IMG/VR virus record: IMGVR_UViG_3300042691_040044
Location: 1 to 37,637 of that record
From: a virus
Strand: one strand, 5' to 3'
DNA length: 37,637 nucleotides
Shown here: one piece after another, positions 6,378 to 14,862 of the stretch
How positions within the stretch are numbered: the stretch's first letter is position 1
Layout of the letters: each line of letters starts with the position of its first letter
The notes under the pieces: generated by a model
Database searches by the model: none
Told to the model about the DNA's origin: nothing
What the model saw: the letters and a program-made list of their open reading frames with translations, nothing else
Made by a program: the position numbers and the translations under genes

Positions 6378-7877
6378 ATGGCCGACCAATTACCGTGGGG
6401 CGTTTGGGACGTATCGGCAGCCGCCCCCGAGCGAAAAACCAAACGACACTGGGAAGGTGCTCAAACCGATCGGTTGAACCAAGCCCATTGGCAAAATGCC
6501 AGCGACAACACCGCCATCGAGTTTGCTGTCGACCTGCCCGAGCTCCAACGCCGAGTGCGGCACGAATCGATCAACAATTCGATTCTCGATTCAGCGATTG
6601 AAACGCAAGACACCAACGTGGTCAGCGCCCGAGGCCCAACGCTCGAGGTTTTGACCGCCGACCATGCGTTCAACGAAGAGGTTGAAGCACTGGTAAAAGA
6701 ATGGTCCAAGGAGTGCGAGTTTCAGGACAACTTGTCGTTGGTCGATTTGCTCGATGGATGGGTCGCCCAGTTTATGATTTACGGGGAAATCCTTTCCCGA
6801 GAAATCATTGGCAACAGTGTCGCAAGCTACAAAATCCTAGACATTGGCCCCGAAGCCTTGGACACCACCAAGGTTTCTAAGAACGTACACAGTGGCGTCG
6901 AAACCGACGACGATGGCCGCGTGATCAATTTCCATCTGTATGACCCGGCCAACCCAATGTCGAAGCAGACATTGCCCGCCGAGTTGGTTCTCCACTGCTA
7001 CCGTCGCCGGTTCGCGTTCCAAAGGCGGGGTTTCTCGGGGTTTGCGAGCGTCCTCCAACCCGCCGCCGATTTGCGGGACTACGACGACCAGGTGCAAGAC
7101 GCGGCCCGAGCCGCAGCCGACCACGCGGTGTTTTTCTACACGGACCACCCCGACGCGGAATTTATGGAGCCAAGGGAAAAGAACTTGCCAGTTCGGCGAC
7201 GCGTCCAGAAGTACATTTCCCCTGGGTGGAAGCCTGGCAGCGTGGCAGCGAACCAACCAGCCGCAACCTACAAAGAGTTCCGCAAGGAAAAACAAACCGA
7301 CATCGGCAACGTCTTTGAAATGCCTTGGATGATTCTGCGAAAAGACGCATCGAATCACAACATGAGTTCGGCCCGATTCGATGGTAGCCGATACGCCAAA
7401 GCCGTCGAACGAATTCAAGCCAAGATCGAGCGACGTTTTTTGACTCCGATGATCCGCCGATTGATCCGGATCGCCCAGTACACGGGAGTGTTGGGACCAA
7501 CCCCCAGAGTCACGAAGTTTGAAAAATTGGCCTTCGAATTTCCCAACGTCAATTTGCCAATGGCGTGGACCTGGCCCAAGCCTCCCCCGGTCGACTCTCT
7601 TAAGGATGCGATGGCCGAACGCATCAAAATCGAGAACGGCACCCTGGCACTTTCCGAGGCAATCGCCGCCGACGGCCGCCGACCTGAGGAAACGATTCGA
7701 ATTCGCTCGAAAGACAACGAAGCGTTGCAGGCAGCCGGGTTGCCTGTTGTTTGGGGTACTGTGCCGAGCAAGTTCACACCCGAGCAAATCGCCGCGTTAA
7801 ATGCACTCGCAGAACCGATCGACGCAAACCCAGCAACTCCAGCACTAGACACCGAAACCGAATTGGAGGCATCCTAA
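6378..7877 (+). CDS. Portal protein, lambda type
   Basis: A 499-aa protein with features of the lambda-family portal (gpB-like). It has the early block TDRLNQAHW followed by alternation of helical and beta segments, AHWQNASDNTAIE, then an Arg-rich YRRRFAFQRRGFSGFASVL, the long stem helix LRDYDDQVQDAARAAADHA, SSARFDGSRYAKAVER, and a C-terminal QAAGLPVVWGT region. Portals form the dodecameric ring at one vertex through which DNA is packed and to which the neck attaches. The ATG at 6378 follows AGGGGA by 4-5 nt. Length is normal for the family. Confidence 0.88.
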   Translation: MADQLPWGVWDVSAAAPERKTKRHWEGAQTDRLNQAHWQNASDNTAIEFAVDLPELQRRVRHESINNSILDSAIETQDTNVVSARGPTLEVLTADHAFNEEVEALVKEWSKECEFQDNLSLVDLLDGWVAQFMIYGEILSREIIGNSVASYKILDIGPEALDTTKVSKNVHSGVETDDDGRVINFHLYDPANPMSKQTLPAELVLHCYRRRFAFQRRGFSGFASVLQPAADLRDYDDQVQDAARAAADHAVFFYTDHPDAEFMEPREKNLPVRRRVQKYISPGWKPGSVAANQPAATYKEFRKEKQTDIGNVFEMPWMILRKDASNHNMSSARFDGSRYAKAVERIQAKIERRFLTPMIRRLIRIAQYTGVLGPTPRVTKFEKLAFEFPNVNLPMAWTWPKPPPVDSLKDAMAERIKIENGTLALSEAIAADGRRPEETIRIRSKDNEALQAAGLPVVWGTVPSKFTPEQIAALNALAEPIDANPATPALDTETELEAS

Positions 7878-7878
7878 A

Positions 7879-10269
7879 GTGGCAATCAAGACCGCACGCC
7901 GACGCAACAGTCGATCGACCGTCAGAGTGGCCCGCCGATCGACGGCACCCAAGGCCCCTGGGAGTCTGAACACCGAGGCCAGAACCGTTCGGGCCGTGAT
8001 CGCCACCGATGCCCCCGTGCCGATCTACGACGACCTGGGGAATGGTGAGTATGGATGGATCGATGAAGTTCTACTGCCCTCGGGGATGGTCGAACCGCCC
8101 AAGATGCCATTGCGATTGGACCACGACGTTTACCAATCGCGGGGTGTGATTGGCCGCGTGTTTGATTTCGAGGTTGGGGCCAGCGAAATTTCGGCGACGT
8201 TGAAATTTAGTGCGGCATCGGACGTCGAAATGATTTGGCAACGCGTTGCCGAGGGGCACCTTGATTCTGTGTCGATCGGTGCAACGTATCGCATGCGAGA
8301 CACGACGACTTTGCAGCCCGGCCAAACAGGTCGGTTTGGTGGTCAGAAATACACCGCCACCGACAAACCAATGCGAATCGTCCAAAAGTGGAACGGAATC
8401 GAGACCAGTGTGGTGGCCGAGGGTGCCGACCCGCGAGCGGTGATTCGCTCAAAGATTAGGACAGCGCGGAACGGTCAGCAAGAATCTGCAAAACCCGGCA
8501 AAGGTGCGGATCTACCACGGAGCGACAAGATGACCAAGAAACTGAAACCACGCGGGCAAGTTGCCCGTACCAAAGGCCCAGCCTCTACTGGTGGGAACAC
8601 GCAACGCCGAGCCGCACGTCAAGCCGTGCGAGCCGTAGTTGCGACGAACAACGTCGACGGATCGGACGATGACGACGACGACATCGACGACACCGACGCC
8701 GAGCGATCGCCACGCCGACGTCGAACGACGCGAACCACGCAACCCCGCGAAGCAGTGCGGGATGCGTTGGCCGCAGCCGATCGCCGAGCCACAGCCGCAG
8801 CCGGTACCACGGCCACGACGGACCAGATCAACGCCGCCCGACTCGAGGAACGAAGCCGAGTTGGGCGGATTCGTGAGCTTGGCCAAGGGCATCCGGAAGA
8901 GTTTGTAACCCGAGCGATCAACGAAGGTTTGAGCGTCGAGCAATTTAGCTTGGCCGCCCTCGAGCGATTGCGCGGCCAATCCGCCGGGCATCGGACGAGC
9001 CAAAGCGGCGACGGGGTAAACCGAGCTCCAGCCGTCCACAGCGTTCGTGGTGCGAGCGTTCAAGGCCTCCAGGCCGCCGTGCTCATGCGAGCCGGATTCA
9101 GCCTCCAAAACCCGAGGCTCGGAACGGAATCCGCCCGGGTTCTTCTCGAACGAGCCGGTTGCGGTTGGCTTGCTGATTTCAATTCGGAAATCGGCAGCGA
9201 TGGCAACAGCGAGCTCGAAAGATACATCGACGTCGGACGTCGGTTTTCTTCCGACAGCGCAGCCCGAACGTGCGAACGCATCCTCGATTTGAAGGGCAAG
9301 CGACACCACGACGACGTCGAAGAAATCGTGACGCGAGCTTTCTCGAGTCCCCATTTGCCCCGCGTCTTCGGTGCATTGGTTTCCGTTGGGTTGATCCAGG
9401 GTTACACCGAGTTCGCCGACTCGACCATTGGTTGGACCACCGAAGCCGATTGGGCCGACTTCCGCTTGAACCAACCCATTGGTCTCGATGCGACCCAAGG
9501 GTTGACGCGTCACACCCGTGGGACCACGGCCAAAGACGTAGACTTTGCAGATTTCGGCGAAGCATACGCAGTGTCTCGATACACGGGACGTTTCGCCCTG
9601 GATGAAATGGACATCATCGACGATACGGTTGGGGCCAACCAGGTCATGCCACGTCAGATGGGTGACATGGCCGCCCGACTTCGTCCCGATTTGGTTGTGG
9701 CCGTACTACAGGCCAACGCAAATTTGAGCGACGGTGTACCGTTGTTCCATGCAAGCCGCGGAAACCTTGTCACTGGCAACGCGTTGTCCCTCGACAACCT
9801 TTCCAACGCGGAATCGGCCATGGCGGCCCAGACTGTTAAAAACAAATCGGGAGTTCCACGACCGTTTAACATGACCGCTGGGTTTTTGATCGTCCCCCGC
9901 AAGTTGCGACCCTTGGGCAAGCAGATCGTGAATTCGACGAACGTGGTTCATGGGAACGCAACGCAAACGGGCAACGTCAATCCTCATGCAGGCGAATACC
10001 AACTGCGATCCGATGCACGTTACGACGTCGGTGTGATCGATCCGCGAACCAACACCAAGTTGAGCGGAAGCAATTCCACCTGGTACATCGCCGAGCAATC
10101 GGGGACTCAAGCCGTCCAAGTAGGTTTCCGCCGTGGTACTGGGCGTATGCCGAGCTTCCGCGTCCGACCTCTTACCGGTGCTGGGGAGTTCGGTCTCGGG
10201 TGGGACATCGCCCACGACGTCGGTGTTGGCGTTCTCAAGGCAGCCGCCTTGGTTTCTTGCCGAGCCTAA
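7879..10269 (+). CDS. Prohead protease-major capsid protein fusion
   Basis: A 796-aa fusion. Residues about 35-195 are an HK97-type (S78) prohead protease: RLDHD with the likely catalytic His82, GHLDSVSIG with the catalytic Ser, and WNGIETSVVAEGADP. Residues about 200-385 are a charged, low-complexity linker with an Asp tract (DDDDDDIDD) and Arg/Ala-rich helices, probably the scaffold. From about 390 to the end is a capsid protein of the Mu gpT/HK97 fold type, with ELERYIDVGRRFSSDS, GDMAARLRPDLVVAVLQ and HASRGNLVTGN. Self-cleavage would release the mature coat protein. GTG start, GGAGG at 7865-7869. This fused order is known in other phages. Confidence 0.9.
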   Translation: MAIKTARRRNSRSTVRVARRSTAPKAPGSLNTEARTVRAVIATDAPVPIYDDLGNGEYGWIDEVLLPSGMVEPPKMPLRLDHDVYQSRGVIGRVFDFEVGASEISATLKFSAASDVEMIWQRVAEGHLDSVSIGATYRMRDTTTLQPGQTGRFGGQKYTATDKPMRIVQKWNGIETSVVAEGADPRAVIRSKIRTARNGQQESAKPGKGADLPRSDKMTKKLKPRGQVARTKGPASTGGNTQRRAARQAVRAVVATNNVDGSDDDDDDIDDTDAERSPRRRRTTRTTQPREAVRDALAAADRRATAAAGTTATTDQINAARLEERSRVGRIRELGQGHPEEFVTRAINEGLSVEQFSLAALERLRGQSAGHRTSQSGDGVNRAPAVHSVRGASVQGLQAAVLMRAGFSLQNPRLGTESARVLLERAGCGWLADFNSEIGSDGNSELERYIDVGRRFSSDSAARTCERILDLKGKRHHDDVEEIVTRAFSSPHLPRVFGALVSVGLIQGYTEFADSTIGWTTEADWADFRLNQPIGLDATQGLTRHTRGTTAKDVDFADFGEAYAVSRYTGRFALDEMDIIDDTVGANQVMPRQMGDMAARLRPDLVVAVLQANANLSDGVPLFHASRGNLVTGNALSLDNLSNAESAMAAQTVKNKSGVPRPFNMTAGFLIVPRKLRPLGKQIVNSTNVVHGNATQTGNVNPHAGEYQLRSDARYDVGVIDPRTNTKLSGSNSTWYIAEQSGTQAVQVGFRRGTGRMPSFRVRPLTGAGEFGLGWDIAHDVGVGVLKAAALVSCRA

Positions 10270-10283
10270 ACCAATCCGTTGTG

Positions 10284-10325
10284 ACGCCGCGGTGTGGTAC
10301 CTCCAGACCCATGCCGCGGCGTTTT
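10284..10325 (+). terminator. Intrinsic terminator after the capsid gene
   Basis: ACGCCGCGG at 10284-10292 pairs with CCGCGGCGT at 10314-10322 (9 bp, 21-nt loop), followed by TTTT. It sits in the 101-bp gap between the capsid and cement genes and could reduce downstream expression or stabilise the capsid mRNA. Confidence 0.65.
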
Positions 10326-10370
10326 CTACGGTTCACAAAATCACATGTTTTTGGATAGCGAGTTTTGATC

Positions 10371-10718
10371 ATGAACAATTTGATTCGGGATTTGGGCGGG
10401 TTTTCTGGGCGTGAAGAGTTCACGGCCGTCGCAGCCGGGCGAACCGGTGACATTGTGTTCACTGGCAGCGGGAAGGCCGGCTTGGTTTGCGACACCTCCG
10501 ACTATGCGATCGGTGATTCGGTTGCAATCACGACCGACGCGTTGGTGGAAATCGATTCGGCCAGCGCGACCACGTTTGCCGTTGGCGCGACCGTGAACTA
10601 TGACGCGGCCAACAAACTAGCCGTGGCCAGCGGTACCGCTGGCACCTCGGCGATCGGCAAAGCCCAAAAGGCCAAGATCGCCAACGAAACGTCGGTGTTG
10701 ATTCGGTTGAACGGATAA
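10371..10718 (+). CDS. DUF2190-like capsid cement protein
   Basis: A 115-aa beta-rich, Ala/Thr/Gly/Val-rich protein directly after the capsid gene. Motifs such as GRTGDIVFTGSGKAGLV, SDYAIGDSVAITTDALVE and NYDAANKLAV match the DUF2190 family, whose members decorate the outside of HK97-fold heads. The ATG at 10371 is preferred over an in-frame TTG 6 nt upstream. Flanked by terminators on both sides, so it is a separate small transcript or a high-level segment. Confidence 0.75.
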   Translation: MNNLIRDLGGFSGREEFTAVAAGRTGDIVFTGSGKAGLVCDTSDYAIGDSVAITTDALVEIDSASATTFAVGATVNYDAANKLAVASGTAGTSAIGKAQKAKIANETSVLIRLNG

Positions 10719-10749
10719 CCGAATCAACCCAAAGAGGACCAATAATCGT

Positions 10750-10784
10750 ACACGGCGGCGGGGAACTGCCGCCGTGTTTTTTTT
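10750..10784 (+). terminator. Strong intrinsic terminator after the cement gene
   Basis: ACACGGCGGC (10750-10759) pairs perfectly with GCCGCCGTGT (10768-10777) around an 8-nt loop and is followed by eight T residues (10777-10784). This is a classic rho-independent terminator. The genes downstream would need read-through, antitermination or their own promoter. Confidence 0.85.
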
Positions 10785-10805
10785 CAGTAACTTAGCAACG
10801 GATGA

Positions 10806-11396
10806 GTGGTGTTAAAAATGCAGTTTGAATTGCGAGCCAAGCACGCATTGGTGATGAATGGCCAAATGATAGCAGCGGGCGGGTTGGTGGCCTTGCTGAC
10901 AACGGAACCAGGCGTGATGGTCGATAACCTTGCGTCCAGTCTGTATTTTGGCGACATCGCGGCGGTACCAACGGGCGAACTGTCCGAGGATACATCCGGA
11001 ATCAAGCAAGTGCGCCGCGACCGCCGAACCAAGAAATCAACCGAGGCGACAAACGAACGGGCCGGAACCGATTCGAACGAAGGATCGGACCTGGATCCAG
11101 ACGCATTGAACGCACAAGCCGACGACGACGAAGACATCAGCGATCAACCGGCAGGTGTCAAGGATTCCTTGACACTTCAAAGCGACTCCGACACCGAAGC
11201 CGAGCTTGGCACCGACGTCGAAACCAGTTACCCAGGCTTGGAGGGGCTTTCGCCTCGAATCGCCAAGGCCCTCGGAGACGCTGGGTTGGTTGATCGAGAA
11301 AAGGTTGCCGCCCATCACAAGACCAACGGCGGTTTTGACCTCGAGGGAATTGGCCGGGCAGCCGAACGAAAAATCGTCGCTTGGATCGAGGGCTAG
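10806..11396 (+). CDS. Head-module protein with C-terminal helix-hairpin-helix
   Basis: A 196-aa protein of unknown family. The N-terminus (about 1-55) is a compact hydrophobic segment; residues about 65-135 are acidic and probably disordered (DSNEGSDLDPDAL, QADDDEDISD). The C-terminal 55 residues look like a helix-hairpin-helix: LEGLSPRIAKALGDAGL and DLEGIGRAAERKIVAWI. In lambda-type phages gpFI-like head assembly factors occupy this place; here the HhH suggests DNA or protein contact. Starts at GTG 10806 or ATG 10818 are both possible; neither has a good SD. Confidence 0.6.
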   Translation: MVLKMQFELRAKHALVMNGQMIAAGGLVALLTTEPGVMVDNLASSLYFGDIAAVPTGELSEDTSGIKQVRRDRRTKKSTEATNERAGTDSNEGSDLDPDALNAQADDDEDISDQPAGVKDSLTLQSDSDTEAELGTDVETSYPGLEGLSPRIAKALGDAGLVDREKVAAHHKTNGGFDLEGIGRAAERKIVAWIEG

Positions 11397-11399
11397 ATT

Positions 11400-11777
11400 A
11401 TGGTTTCCCGCCACGCCGCGAATGCAGCCACCGCAGCCATCAACCACCAAATTTGGTTTGGGGAAGATGGCGTGCGTTGGCGTGCGACTCCCACGTGCGC
11501 GTGGCAGGAAATCCCCAACGCGGTGGTTCACGGGGAGATAACCCGATACGTGACACGCGGAAATCCCGCCGTGCGATCCAAGGCGATCCAACGAACTGTT
11601 TTCGTCGAAGGCCTTCAAGTTCCGACGCTGGCCCAAATCCAGGTGGGTGGATGCAAACACACCTACACGGTCGTTGAAACGCACGCAAAGGGAACCCGAT
11701 TGGGGCTTACTTGCCAGCGTGAGAACGTCGCAGAAATCACACGGCCCGATTATCGAAATCGGCCAGGAGGCCAATAA
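11400..11777 (+). CDS. Head-tail connector/neck protein (by position)
   Basis: A 125-aa protein, 3 nt after the HhH gene. The beta-rich stretch IQRTVFVEGLQVPTLAQIQV and the C-terminal GGCKHTYTVVETHAKGTRLG resemble small beta-barrel stopper or joining proteins (gpFII-like), but I cannot assign a family. Its place between the head genes and the presumed tail terminator supports a neck role. Its 3' end carries the AGGAGG used by the next gene. Confidence 0.5.
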   Translation: MVSRHAANAATAAINHQIWFGEDGVRWRATPTCAWQEIPNAVVHGEITRYVTRGNPAVRSKAIQRTVFVEGLQVPTLAQIQVGGCKHTYTVVETHAKGTRLGLTCQRENVAEITRPDYRNRPGGQ

Positions 11778-11778
11778 C

Positions 11779-12297
11779 ATGGGCGTCCTGTCCGCACCTG
11801 TTGAGGCTTTGGCCCGAATGTTTGGCGATTGCCGACCGTTCGCCGCATGGTTGGGCATTGCTTGGAACGCGACCGAAACGGCCAGGCGTATCTACGTCGA
11901 CGGGATTGGACCCGAGGGAGACGCCGAGACCCTGACCGCCGAGCAATTGGCAGCCGTGCGGCCCTTCTGTCTTCTGTACCCTGATCAACGCGGGTATCGA
12001 TTCAAACTCGATGCCATGCCCGCGTGCTACTCGGGCAACGGCCAGGTGGTAGCGGTGCTGTCTCGCAGCTACGACCCGACGAAAAGCCTCACCGATCATT
12101 GGAAGGAAGCCGCCGCAGCCGTCGAGAAGATTTTGAGCAACGATACGCCAGGCGAACCCGGGTTGATGGAAATGGCCAACACCTCTGGGTACTTAGCGTT
12201 CACCTCCCTCGAGGTAACGTTCCTGGGTCGGACACCACCCGAGAGCGTTCTGAGTTATGGCGACGCATACGACGTTCTATTGGTCTTTGAATACTAG
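11779..12297 (+). CDS. Tail terminator-like/neck protein
   Basis: A 172-aa protein. The ATG at 11779 follows AGGAGG (11765-11770) by 8 nt, so an earlier in-frame ATG at 11647, inside the preceding gene, is rejected. It has a long helix (HWKEAAAAVEKIL) and ends in DVLLVFEY, a pattern seen in tail terminator or minor tail proteins that cap the tube. The assignment rests on position and architecture only. Confidence 0.5.
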   Translation: MGVLSAPVEALARMFGDCRPFAAWLGIAWNATETARRIYVDGIGPEGDAETLTAEQLAAVRPFCLLYPDQRGYRFKLDAMPACYSGNGQVVAVLSRSYDPTKSLTDHWKEAAAAVEKILSNDTPGEPGLMEMANTSGYLAFTSLEVTFLGRTPPESVLSYGDAYDVLLVFEY

Positions 12298-12306
12298 GGG
12301 GCAACG

Positions 12307-12663
12307 ATGGATTGCGAAGAAATTGGACAGCCCCCCGCGCAGAAAGTCGCAACGATTTCCCGAGGCGACGACTTTGGGATTCTGTTTGCGTTCAAGTCCG
12401 GTGGCCAGGTGATAAACCTCACGGGTTGGAGCTTTAGCGGGATCCTCAGAAAGACCGGCCAGGCCGACGTGGCAATGACCCCGACAATAAACGCAGCCGC
12501 CGGTACCGTCGTGTTCTCACTGACCGCACAGCAAACCACCGCGATGGTTGGAGGTGCAAACGCCAACGACCTATCGGGCCGCTGGCAAATGATCATCCGT
12601 GGCACCGACAGCAACCAAAAGAGCCGCCGGTATTTGATGGCCATTGTGTACGTGTTGAACTAG
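12307..12663 (+). CDS. Beta-sandwich baseplate/fibre-type protein (BppU N-domain-like)
   Basis: A 118-aa protein. The pattern TISRGDDFGILFAFKSGGQ, LTGWSFSGILRKT, AAGTVVFSLTAQQT and WQMIIRGT resembles the small beta-sandwich found at the N-terminus of BppU-like upper baseplate or fibre proteins. SD GGGGG just upstream. It immediately precedes the collagen-like fibre gene, so it may be the adaptor that attaches that fibre to the virion. The family match is by eye. Confidence 0.5.
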   Translation: MDCEEIGQPPAQKVATISRGDDFGILFAFKSGGQVINLTGWSFSGILRKTGQADVAMTPTINAAAGTVVFSLTAQQTTAMVGGANANDLSGRWQMIIRGTDSNQKSRRYLMAIVYVLN

Positions 12664-12672
12664 GGGGAAACG

Positions 12673-13797
12673 ATGACAGAAGAAATCGACATCACACCAC
12701 CACCCCCAATTGTGGTTGAGATCGCCGCCGGCTACGGTGCGCCCAATGGTGGCGGCGGTGGCGGTGGAGGGACAGTAACCGTCAACGTCGGATCGACCAC
12801 GACGGGAGCCCCGGGATCCTCGGCCAGCGTGACCAATACCGGCACGTCTCAAGCCGTGGTTTTGGCTTTCGTGATTCCTCGAGGGGACACCGGGGCGACT
12901 GGACCACAAGGCCCAGCGGGTGCGACGGGATCCACGGGAGCGACTGGCCCCCAGGGACCAACAGGCCCGACCGGGCCGACAGGTGCAGCCGGGGCCGCGG
13001 GATCCGCCGCCACGATTACCGTGGGCACCGTATCGACCGGGGCCGCTGGTTCGAGCGCGACAATCACCAACATTGGCACCTCGAGCGCCGCCGTTTTCAA
13101 CTTCGCAATTCCTCGGGGAGACACCGGGGCGACCGGTGCAACGGGTGCAACGGGAGCCACTGGCCCACAAGGCCCAGCGGGTGCGACTGGTCCTGCAGGC
13201 GCGACAGGACCGCAGGGTCCAGCGGGTGCGACGGGATCCACTGGAGCGACTGGTCCCCAGGGGCCGACGGGTGCCGCAGGACCCAACAGCGTATCGAGCT
13301 CCACTACCACGACCTTTGCAGGGTTGTTGGCTGGCGACGGATCCGTTGTCAGTGTCGCGACTATCGGGGCGGGGTTGCAGTTCACCGCCGGGCAGTTGTC
13401 GACATCGGGCGTCGTGTTGACCACCACCGCCCAGAGCGTCGAAGGCGTCAAGACATTTACCGATGCGTTGGATCTGGCCCCCGAGGCATTGGCCGACGCG
13501 GCCACCATCACGGTCGATGCCGCAGCGGCGAACAAATTCGACGTCACTCTCGGTGGTAACCGAACCATTGCCAACCCGACAAATCCTATCGATGGCAGAG
13601 TGATCATCTTTCGTTTGCGGCAAGATGCCCAGGGGTCGCGTGTGGTGAACTGGGGAAGCGACTACCGCTTTCGAGGCGACCTTGCAGCCGCCAACGTCAC
13701 CTTGAGCACATCGCCCACAGTCGTGGACCGCGTGGCGTTCGAATACGTCGGAGCCGATTCCAAATGGGATTGCATTTCATTCATCAGAGGGAGTTAA
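12673..13797 (+). CDS. Collagen-like fibre protein
   Basis: A 374-aa protein. After a Pro- and Gly-rich N-terminus it has two near-identical modules, each a short beta segment ending in [10 protein letters not shown] followed by Gly-X-Y repeats: collagen block 1 at about 71-110 and block 2 at about 149-203. Gly-X-Y tracts form trimeric collagen-like stalks in phage fibres. Residues about 208-374 form a beta-rich C-terminal domain ([21 protein letters not shown], ending [10 protein letters not shown]), typical of phage fibre tips. SD GGGGGA upstream of ATG 12673. Confidence 0.85.
   Translation: MTEEIDITPPPPIVVEIAAGYGAPNGGGGGGGGTVTVNVGSTTTGAPGSSASVTNTGTSQAVVLAFVIPRGDTGATGPQGPAGATGSTGATGPQGPTGPTGPTGAAGAAGSAATITVGTVSTGAAGSSATITNIGTSSAAVFNFAIPRGDTGATGATGATGATGPQGPAGATGPAGATGPQGPAGATGSTGATGPQGPTGAAGPNSVSSSTTTTFAGLLAGDGSVVSVATIGAGLQFTAGQLSTSGVVLTTTAQSVEGVKTFTDALDLAPEALADAATITVDAAAANKFDVTLGGNRTIANPTNPIDGRVIIFRLRQDAQGSRVVNWGSDYRFRGDLAAANVTLSTSPTVVDRVAFEYVGADSKWDCISFIRGS
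12883..13281 (+). repeat. Duplicated collagen-coding repeats
   Basis: Two DNA blocks (12883-13002 and 13117-13281) of 9-bp Gly-X-Y units, many reading GGT/GGA-GCN-ACN or GGN-CCN-CAG. They are joined by a repeat of the intervening beta segment, so the whole module appears duplicated. Confidence 0.85.
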
Positions 13798-13801
13798 AAT
13801 T

Positions 13802-14266
13802 GTGGACGCCGACAAACTACGCGGCATTATTCAGGCCGACGACCAAGCGTTGACGCATTACATGGCCCGCCGATTTGCGGATTGTGCAGTGCGTGTCAAT
13901 TCAATCGCACCGCCCAAGCCAACAGTGTGCCGATTAAGCCGTTTGGGAATCATTTCTCTCCATCGCGCGAATGCAAATTTAGCACAGAGCGTTTTACAAA
14001 AACTGGACGCCGCAGCTCTCGTCAATCCTTTGATTGCCGAGGTGATTGCATGGATGAAACCCGATGCGAATCAACTGCCCGATTTCGGGATTGAAGAAAT
14101 TCGGATTGCATTAACAGCCCCAACAACCTTCAACGGCGTTGGATTGAGCGCCGAGGAAGCCGCACCGATTTTGGCTGCGAGTGTGGAACCAGATAGCACG
14201 ACACCCCTAGAAATTGAGGAATTGAAGGAACGCGAACAATGGCAACCTTTATTCAGCGTCGTCTGA
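13802..14266 (+). CDS. Hypothetical structural-block protein
   Basis: A 154-aa protein I do not recognise. GTG start with AGAGGGAG (13787-13793) 8 nt upstream. It is largely helical, with LHRANANLAQSVLQKLDAA in the middle and an acidic C-terminus. It overlaps the next gene by 28 nt. It lies between the collagen fibre and another beta-rich protein and is probably a virion or assembly component; a fibre chaperone is possible. Confidence 0.6.
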   Translation: MDADKLRGIIQADDQALTHYMARRFADCAVRVNSIAPPKPTVCRLSRLGIISLHRANANLAQSVLQKLDAAALVNPLIAEVIAWMKPDANQLPDFGIEEIRIALTAPTTFNGVGLSAEEAAPILAASVEPDSTTPLEIEELKEREQWQPLFSVV

Positions 14267-14862
14267 GCGAATTTCCCGCCACTGATTTGATTGTCGGCCA
14301 GACTCTGGCCGATGGCAGCACGTTGGACGCCACAATTGACGCCCGCACCGCCGACAGCGTGGTTGTGCACGTGTGGAGTGGCCGACGGAACAACAGCGTC
14401 CCGACGCGTGAATTACGCACAATGATTCGCCGAACTCTAAATGGGGTCTTAAACACCCAGGACCGTAGATTCGACGTCACAAACCCAGCACCAACGACTG
14501 CCGCATCGCAAACGACCCTGGCCGCAGCCGCTAGTGCCGGAGCTACGTCGATTACCGTTCAAGCCGCAGGAACGCTTGCTATCGGCGACGTGATTTGCAT
14601 AAGTGCCGCAGCGGGCGGTACTGGAAACCACCAATGGGCAGAAATTGTATCAGTCACAGGTGGAACCACGTTCGGCTTAGCAGCACCCCTTAAATTCGCG
14701 ATGACCCAAGGTGACATCGTTGCAAACCTCGGATTCAATACCCAACAGGTAATTGAGGGCGGCGACCAAATCAACGTGAGAATTAACAACCGTTCTGGCC
14801 AGCCAATGGCCGTGCGAGTTGCCGTAGAAATCCGAACGGGATCCGAGGTCAGCGTTACGTGA
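14239..14862 (+). CDS. Beta-rich virion surface protein
   Basis: A 207-aa protein. The region about 90-170 is Ala/Gly/Thr/Val-rich and strand-forming (AGATSITVQAAGTLAIGDV, then AEIVSVTGGTTFGLAAPL), as in tail or head-fibre proteins. The C-terminus is INVRINNRSGQPMAVRV. GAAGGAA precedes the ATG by 8 nt. It is GTGA-coupled to the LamG-like gene. No family name is certain. Confidence 0.6.
   Translation: MATFIQRRLSEFPATDLIVGQTLADGSTLDATIDARTADSVVVHVWSGRRNNSVPTRELRTMIRRTLNGVLNTQDRRFDVTNPAPTTAASQTTLAAAASAGATSITVQAAGTLAIGDVICISAAAGGTGNHQWAEIVSVTGGTTFGLAAPLKFAMTQGDIVANLGFNTQQVIEGGDQINVRINNRSGQPMAVRVAVEIRTGSEVSVT

Noticed and set aside
6837-7787. Long leftward frame inside the portal gene
   Set aside because: Shadow of the portal; Arg/Gly/Val-biased composition typical of reverse frames.
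8512-9513. Long leftward frame inside the capsid fusion gene
   Set aside because: The opposite strand carries a convincing protease-capsid protein; no motif or ribosome site on this strand.
12571-13623. Leftward Gly/Arg-rich frame opposite the collagen gene
   Set aside because: Repetitive only because it mirrors Gly-X-Y codons.
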